Source of the DNA: Sediminicultor sp035648055
GTDB taxonomy: Bacteria; Atribacterota; Phoenicimicrobiia; Phoenicimicrobiales; Phoenicimicrobiaceae
DNA: 9,206 nt
NCBI GenBank assembly: GCA_035648055.1
Contig: DASRMF010000099.1
Coordinates: 1-9,206, forward strand
Direction of reading: 5' to 3'
The notes beneath the pieces are model-generated. The model was not told the DNA's origin. It saw only the letters and a list, made by a program, of their open reading frames with translations, and ran no database searches. Both the position numbers and the translations under genes were made by a program. Position 1 is the first letter of the stretch. Each line of letters starts with the position of its first letter. This document shows, one piece after another, positions 5,440-9,206 of this stretch.

Positions 5440-7059
5440 ATGAATCTTTTAATTTTAGTTTTAATAGCTCTTGTTGCTTTTGGCATTGCCCTTAAAACTT
5501 ATGGAGGTTATTTAGGGAAACTTGTGGGATTAGATGACAGTAAAAAGACTCCTGCACATACTATGACTGATGGAGTAGATTATGTTCCCGCAAAAGCCCC
5601 GGTTTTAATGGGGCATCATTTTGCATCCATTGCGGGAGGAGCACCAATTATAGGTCCTATTGCGGCTTCTGTTTTTGGCTGGCTTCCCTGCTTTTTATGG
5701 ATTGTTTTAGGAAGCATCTTCATGGGCGGAGTGCATGACTTTATGTCTCTTATTTCCTCGGTAAGACATGAAGGTAAAACAGTAGGAGAAGTAATAGGAA
5801 AAAATGTAGGTAAGAAAGCAAAGATCTTATTTTTGATCTTTGCTTGGTTGACTTTGGTATTAATAGTGGCTGTTTTTGCTATTCTGGTAGCCAATACTTT
5901 TGCGGCTAGTTCTTCGGTGGCTACTGCATCCGTTCTTATGATGGGCATTGCTATAGTGATGGGATATTGTCTTTATCGTAAAAATATGTCTCTTAGTACA
6001 GTAACCATATTAGGGGTAATCGCATTGGCTATAGCTGTTTGGATTAGTTTAGCGGCTCCTTTCCTTGTGTTTGGTGCTAAAACCTGGCTTTGGTTGTTAT
6101 TCATTTATATCTTTTTTGCCTCATCTATGCCAGTCTGGGTCTTACTCCAACCTCGAGATTACTTATCCTCATTCTTGCTTTACGCTGCTTTAGGTGGAGC
6201 TGTAATAGGCATACTTTTGGGGGCTAACACATTACAACTACAACTCCCTGCTTTTACTGCTTTTAAACAACCGATAGGATATCTGTTCCCCATACTCTTT
6301 GTAACTATTGCTTGTGGAGCAATTTCCGGTTTTCATTCCCTTTGTGCATCAGGAACAACTTCGAAACAGTTGAATAAGGAATCAGATGCTAAGGTTATCG
6401 GTTATGGAGCAATGTTACTTGAAGGATTATTGGCAGTCATTGCTTTAGGAGCTGCTGCAATCTTAACTAAAGCAGGATTAGCAGATGGATTGGCTAATTG
6501 GGGTGGACCAATTGGTGTTTTCTCCCATGGTATGGGAAAATTTTTAGCTAATTTGGGCATACCCGAGCAGATAGGAATAACTTTTGGTGCTTTAACCGTA
6601 TCTTCATTCTTGCTTACTTCTTTAGATACTGCTACCAGGTTAGGAAGATATGCTTTAGAAGAACTAACTGCTGATTGGGCGCCAGCTATTTCTAATAGAT
6701 ATTTTGCAACTATTATTACCGTCGTAGCCGGTGGAGCATTAGCTTTAAGTGGTAGCTGGACTGCAATTTGGCCGATATTCGGCTCAGCGAATCAACTTCT
6801 TGCTGGCTTAGCTTTATTAGGAGCAACTGCCTGGTTAGCCCATATGGGCAAAAAATATACTGTAACTCTTTATCCTATGATATTTATGATTGCTGTTACG
6901 GTTGTTGCTTTAATTACCATGGTGTTCCAGAATTTTGCTAAGGGAAATTATCTATTAGGATGTGTATCAGTTGTTCTGTTGATATTGGCTGGATTTGTGG
7001 CGAATGAAGGAATACAGGCAATTAACAAATTTAAAACAATATCCGTAAAGACTGAATAA
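5440..7059 (+). CDS. cstA: CstA-family carbon-starvation transporter (peptide or pyruvate uptake)
   Basis: This 539-residue polytopic membrane protein belongs to the CstA family, whose members take up peptides (CstA) or pyruvate (BtsT/YjiY) during nutrient limitation. It is hydrophobic throughout, with more than a dozen likely membrane segments. It carries the family's signatures: GHHFASIAGGAPIIGPIAA (58-76), GGVHDF and SVRHEGKTVGE (96-117), QPRDYLSSFLLY (237-248), SGFHSLCASGTTSKQL (296-311), SLDTATRLGRYALEEL (394-409) and WPIFGSANQLLAGLALL (444-460). It is about 160 residues shorter than the E. coli proteins, as is common in anaerobes and Firmicutes. The substrate cannot be assigned. SD AAGGAGG (5424-5430) lies 9 bases before the ATG. 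The gene stands alone between a structured leader and a terminator, bracketed by a 17-bp inverted repeat. Confidence 0.95.
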   Translation: MNLLILVLIALVAFGIALKTYGGYLGKLVGLDDSKKTPAHTMTDGVDYVPAKAPVLMGHHFASIAGGAPIIGPIAASVFGWLPCFLWIVLGSIFMGGVHDFMSLISSVRHEGKTVGEVIGKNVGKKAKILFLIFAWLTLVLIVAVFAILVANTFAASSSVATASVLMMGIAIVMGYCLYRKNMSLSTVTILGVIALAIAVWISLAAPFLVFGAKTWLWLLFIYIFFASSMPVWVLLQPRDYLSSFLLYAALGGAVIGILLGANTLQLQLPAFTAFKQPIGYLFPILFVTIACGAISGFHSLCASGTTSKQLNKESDAKVIGYGAMLLEGLLAVIALGAAAILTKAGLADGLANWGGPIGVFSHGMGKFLANLGIPEQIGITFGALTVSSFLLTSLDTATRLGRYALEELTADWAPAISNRYFATIITVVAGGALALSGSWTAIWPIFGSANQLLAGLALLGATAWLAHMGKKYTVTLYPMIFMIAVTVVALITMVFQNFAKGNYLLGCVSVVLLILAGFVANEGIQAINKFKTISVKTE

Positions 7060-7116
7060 TTTACTAATAAATAACAGTTAGATTAAAATTTTTGTAAATT
7101 TAATAATTTATGTTTG

Positions 7117-7133
7117 TATCCCAGCAACTTATT
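7117..7133 (-). repeat. Right arm of 17-bp inverted repeat flanking cstA
   Basis: TATCCCAGCAACTTATT is the exact reverse complement of 5346-5362. It starts 57 bases after the cstA stop codon and ends 10 bases before the terminator stem-loop, so it would be inside the 3' untranslated part of a cstA transcript. Similarity does not clearly extend beyond 17 bases: inward from the arm, the left copy continues GCAAAA and the right copy, read in the same sense, continues CAAACA. Confidence 0.85.
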
Positions 7134-7143
7134 TTAATAAATA

Positions 7144-7194
7144 GGATAAAATAAGGCTAACAAGTTTTTTAATTTCGTTAGCCTTATTTTATTC
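7144..7194 (+). terminator. Long stem-loop terminator after cstA
   Basis: ATAAAATAAGGCTAAC (7146-7161) pairs perfectly with GTTAGCCTTATTTTAT (7177-7192), extendable by a G-U and a G-C pair to 18 bp (7144-7194), around a 15-base loop. The core GGCTAAC/GTTAGCC followed by TTATTTTATT fits an intrinsic terminator, though the T tract is interrupted by A. Because the stem is A-rich on one side and T-rich on the other, it may work in both directions. It ends only 20 bases before the ATG of the next gene. Confidence 0.8.
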
Positions 7195-7214
7195 AAACAG
7201 AAAGGGAAAAATTA

Positions 7215-8090
7215 ATGGAATGGCGATTAATAAAAGATAGTTATCATACGGGTTTTATGAATATGGCGATTGATGAAGCGATAATGATAGCTCACCGGGA
7301 AGGTTTGGTCCCTCCCACTATCAGGTTTTACCAATGGTCTCCACCGGCTGTATCTTTAGGTTATTTTCAGGATTTAAAAAAAGAGATTGATGTAGATGCT
7401 TGTAAGAATCTGGGAATCGATATTGTCCGCCGGCCAACGGGGGGCAAAGCAGTTTTGCATGATAAAGAATTAACCTATAGCTTTATAATTAAAGAAAATC
7501 ATCCTTTGGTTAATGATTCTATATTAGAAACCTATAAGAAGATTAGTGGTGGAATAATTAGAGGTCTTTCTTATTTAGGAATCAAGGCCGAATTAGTTCC
7601 TCTTAGAGAAAAACTAAAAAGCACTCCCTCAGGCAATGAGATTAAATCCAAAATTTCCCATTCAAATATTAAATCAATCTGTTTTTCCGTTCCCTCTCAA
7701 TACGAGGTGCAGGTTATGGGAAAAAAAATTGTAGGTTCTGCACAGGTAAGAAAAAGGGAAATAGTTTTACAACACGGTTCTTTATTGATAGAATTAGAAA
7801 AAGATAAGTTATTCTCTGTGTTTAATTTTCCTTCTGTTCAGATAAGAGAAAGGTTTAAAATAAGATTTAAAGCAACCAGCCTGGAAGAGATTTTAAAGAA
7901 AAAGATAAATTTTTCAGAGTTATCCGAAATTCTTCCCCGAGGATTTGAAGAAGAATTTGGAGTAAAATTAACTGAAGGTAAATTAACTGAACAGGAAGAA
8001 AAAATTTCGAAGGAACTTTTTGAAAATAAGTACTCGACCTATGAGTGGAATTACGAGAGGAAAAATAATCAACTTGATCCCCATAAATAA
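7215..8090 (+). CDS. lipM: LipM-like octanoyltransferase / lipoate-protein ligase family protein
   Basis: This 291-residue cytoplasmic enzyme belongs to the biotin/lipoyl ligase (BPL/LplA) family. LipM transfers octanoate from acyl carrier protein to lipoyl domains such as GcvH, after which LipA inserts sulfur. Seen here are the N-terminal MNMAIDEA (16-23), the binding loop RRPTGGKAVLHDKELTYSF (72-90), and the segment SICFSVPSQYEVQVMGKKIV (154-173) with GSAQVR and LQHGSLLIEL. C156 sits where LipM has its acyl-carrying cysteine, and K171 matches the conserved lysine of the family. These favour LipM over ATP-using LplA, but the LplA and LipL branches cannot be fully excluded. SD AAAGGG (about 7201-7206) precedes the ATG. 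It lies 12 bases from the kinase gene downstream and likely shares its operon. No LipA or target protein gene is in view. Confidence 0.82.
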   Translation: MEWRLIKDSYHTGFMNMAIDEAIMIAHREGLVPPTIRFYQWSPPAVSLGYFQDLKKEIDVDACKNLGIDIVRRPTGGKAVLHDKELTYSFIIKENHPLVNDSILETYKKISGGIIRGLSYLGIKAELVPLREKLKSTPSGNEIKSKISHSNIKSICFSVPSQYEVQVMGKKIVGSAQVRKREIVLQHGSLLIELEKDKLFSVFNFPSVQIRERFKIRFKATSLEEILKKKINFSELSEILPRGFEEEFGVKLTEGKLTEQEEKISKELFENKYSTYEWNYERKNNQLDPHK

Positions 8091-8102
8091 AGGAGTAGAT
8101 AG

Positions 8103-8732
8103 ATGATTGAACCTAAGAGTAAATTTATTGTAGTTGAAGGAGCTATAGGAGCAGGGAAAACAAGTTTGGTTTTATTGCTAAGTAAAAGGTTTAATACAAG
8201 ACATAATTTAGAAGTGGTAGAAGAAAATCCTTTTTTGTCTAAATTCTATAGCGATATAGAAAGATACGCCTTCCAGACTCAAATATTTTTTTTATTGAGT
8301 CGTTATAAACAGCAATTAGAATTAGCCCAGCAAGATTTATTTAATCAATCAGTTTTTTCTGACTACCTATTTGCCAAAGATAGGATATTTGCTCATCTTA
8401 ATCTCATCGGAAATGAACTTTCTATGTATGAACGCCTTTATGAAATTATGGTTAAAGATATCCCTCGGCCGGATTTAATTATTTACCTGCAAGCAAGTAC
8501 CGAAACCTTAATGAAAAGAATAGCGCTAAGAGATCGGCCTTTTGAGCGGAAAATGTCTTTAGAGTATATGAGAAGATTGAACTTGGCCTATAAAGAATTT
8601 TTTTCCTATCCCGATAATTATAAAAAAACAAAGTTAATTAAAATAGAGACTAACGGTCTTGATTTTGTGGGTAAGAATAAAGATCTTGAATATATTATTA
8701 ATGAAATTTATAAGGGGGATAGTTTTAAATGA
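8103..8732 (+). CDS. dgk: Deoxynucleoside kinase, dGK-like subunit
   Basis: This 209-residue cytoplasmic enzyme of the dCK/dGK family phosphorylates deoxynucleosides in purine/pyrimidine salvage. It shows the P-loop GAIGAGKTS (13-21), the catalytic-acid region VVEENPFLSKFY (38-49), an AFQTQIFFL helix (56-64), FSDYLFAKDRIFA (85-97), RPDLIIYLQAS (122-132) and the lid LRDRPFERKM (142-151). The SDYLFAKDRIFA segment replaces the DRS motif of other branches and matches the ADYHIYKNVIFA pattern I recall in Bacillus dGK (YaaG), so a deoxyguanosine preference is inferred. SD AAAGGAG (8089-8095) is at good spacing. The last four bases (ATGA) overlap the start of the sister kinase gene. Specificity is not proven by sequence. 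Confidence 0.87.
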   Translation: MIEPKSKFIVVEGAIGAGKTSLVLLLSKRFNTRHNLEVVEENPFLSKFYSDIERYAFQTQIFFLLSRYKQQLELAQQDLFNQSVFSDYLFAKDRIFAHLNLIGNELSMYERLYEIMVKDIPRPDLIIYLQASTETLMKRIALRDRPFERKMSLEYMRRLNLAYKEFFSYPDNYKKTKLIKIETNGLDFVGKNKDLEYIINEIYKGDSFK

Positions 8733-9206
8733 AGAAATTTATTATCGTATCGGGGAATATAGGCTGTGGCAAATCAAGTTTAACTGACCTGTTAAGTAAA
8801 AGATTGGGTTGGAAGGCATATTATGAGGTAGTAGAGAACAATCCTTATTTAGAGGACTTCTATGGAGATATGAAAAAGTGGAGTTTTCAGCTCCAGATAT
8901 TTTTTCTGTCCAAGAGATTTCGCCATCATCAGGAGATATTAAAGAATCCTGCCTCTGTAGTTCAGGATAGAAGTATTTATGAAGATGTGGATATATTTGC
9001 CAAAAATTTAAATCAGCAGGGGTATATGGAGGGTCGTGATTATGAGAATTACCAGGAATTATTTAACATAATGACCCAATTTCTTACTCCCCCGGATTTA
9101 ATTGTTTATCTTCAAGCTTCGGTTCCCACTCTATTAAAAAGAATTTCCCTACGAGGGAGAGATTACGAGAAAACTATCTCTGAGGAATATTTGGACCAGC
9201 TAAATG
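8729..9206 (+). CDS. dck: Deoxynucleoside kinase, dCK/dAK-like subunit (3' end cut by window)
   Basis: The ATG at 8729 overlaps the TGA of the previous kinase (ATGA) and follows AAGGGGG (8711-8717). The frame stays open to the right edge (159 residues seen of an expected 200-220). It is a second member of the dCK/dGK family: P-loop SGNIGCGKSS (8-17), VVENNPYLEDFY (34-45), WSFQLQIFFLSKRF (51-64), VVQDRSIYEDVDIFA (77-91) with the classical DRS, PDLIVYLQAS (122-131) and the lid LRGRDYEK (141-148). The QDRSIYED...IFAK motif matches Bacillus Dck (YaaF) and Lactobacillus dAK. It is clearly a paralogue of its neighbour. Adjacent kinase genes of this type make a dAK/dGK heterodimer in Lactobacillus, so a hetero-oligomer is possible here. 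Confidence 0.85.
   Translation, partial: MKKFIIVSGNIGCGKSSLTDLLSKRLGWKAYYEVVENNPYLEDFYGDMKKWSFQLQIFFLSKRFRHHQEILKNPASVVQDRSIYEDVDIFAKNLNQQGYMEGRDYENYQELFNIMTQFLTPPDLIVYLQASVPTLLKRISLRGRDYEKTISEEYLDQLN

Noticed and set aside
5616..5948. Minus-strand open frame of 110 codons inside cstA
   Set aside because: It is antisense to the most conserved N-terminal part of cstA and has low-complexity composition; a shadow frame.
5346..7133. cstA as the cargo of an insertion element with terminal inverted repeats
   Set aside because: No transposase or integrase is present, flanking bases show no clean target duplication, and cstA looks compositionally like its neighbours; the repeat is kept as an unexplained finding instead.
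8326..8333. CCCAGCAA, partial match to the cstA-flanking repeat
   Set aside because: Only 8 bases match and it lies inside the dGK-like gene, so chance explains it.

Overview
This is an A/T-rich bacterial window (about one third G+C by eye). The genes are tightly packed, with short leaders, Shine-Dalgarno sites and several stop/start overlaps. The content points to an anaerobic or microaerophilic bacterium of Firmicutes-like or candidate-phylum (for example Atribacterota-like) type: ferrous iron uptake by FeoAB, a short CstA transporter, a LipM-type lipoyl-pathway enzyme and a Bacillus/Lactobacillus-style pair of deoxynucleoside kinases. The lineage is an inference from gene style; no rRNA or other marker gene is present. 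I saw no tRNA, CRISPR array, transposase or phage gene.

Layout. Bases 1-77 hold the tail of a small protein ending in Gly-Gly, probably a MoaD/ThiS-type sulfur carrier, followed by a clear intrinsic terminator (131-164). Bases 218-269 carry a promoter with a DtxR-type palindrome at the predicted transcription start. It drives a three-gene iron operon (347-2981): a DtxR/MntR-family metalloregulator, FeoA and FeoB, the last two overlapping as TAATG. The regulator's visible metal ligands and the operator together suggest an autoregulated iron circuit. Downstream on the same strand are a 70-residue cysteine-rich protein (3087-3299) and a DUF89 metal-dependent phosphatase-like protein (3325-4200).

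The next block has two conserved but uncharacterised genes arranged divergently: a 100-residue CxxC protein on the minus strand (4302-4604) and a 182-residue protein resembling the DUF8052 family (4775-5323). A 49-base pure A/T tract lies in the region between them. Then comes cstA (5440-7059), a CstA-family transporter. It is flanked by a perfect 17-bp inverted repeat, one arm in its leader and the other just after its stop codon. The leader arm also forms a small hairpin with a GGGAT loop. A long stem-loop (7144-7194) closes this unit.

The last block (7215 to the right edge) appears to be an operon of a LipM-like octanoyltransferase/lipoate ligase and two tandem deoxynucleoside kinases, one dGK-like and one dCK/dAK-like. 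The second kinase overlaps the first by ATGA and runs off the window.

Most genes belong to known families. The least explained features are the inverted repeat and leader hairpin around cstA, the mixed MntR/DtxR metal site of the regulator, and the small cysteine-rich and CxxC proteins.
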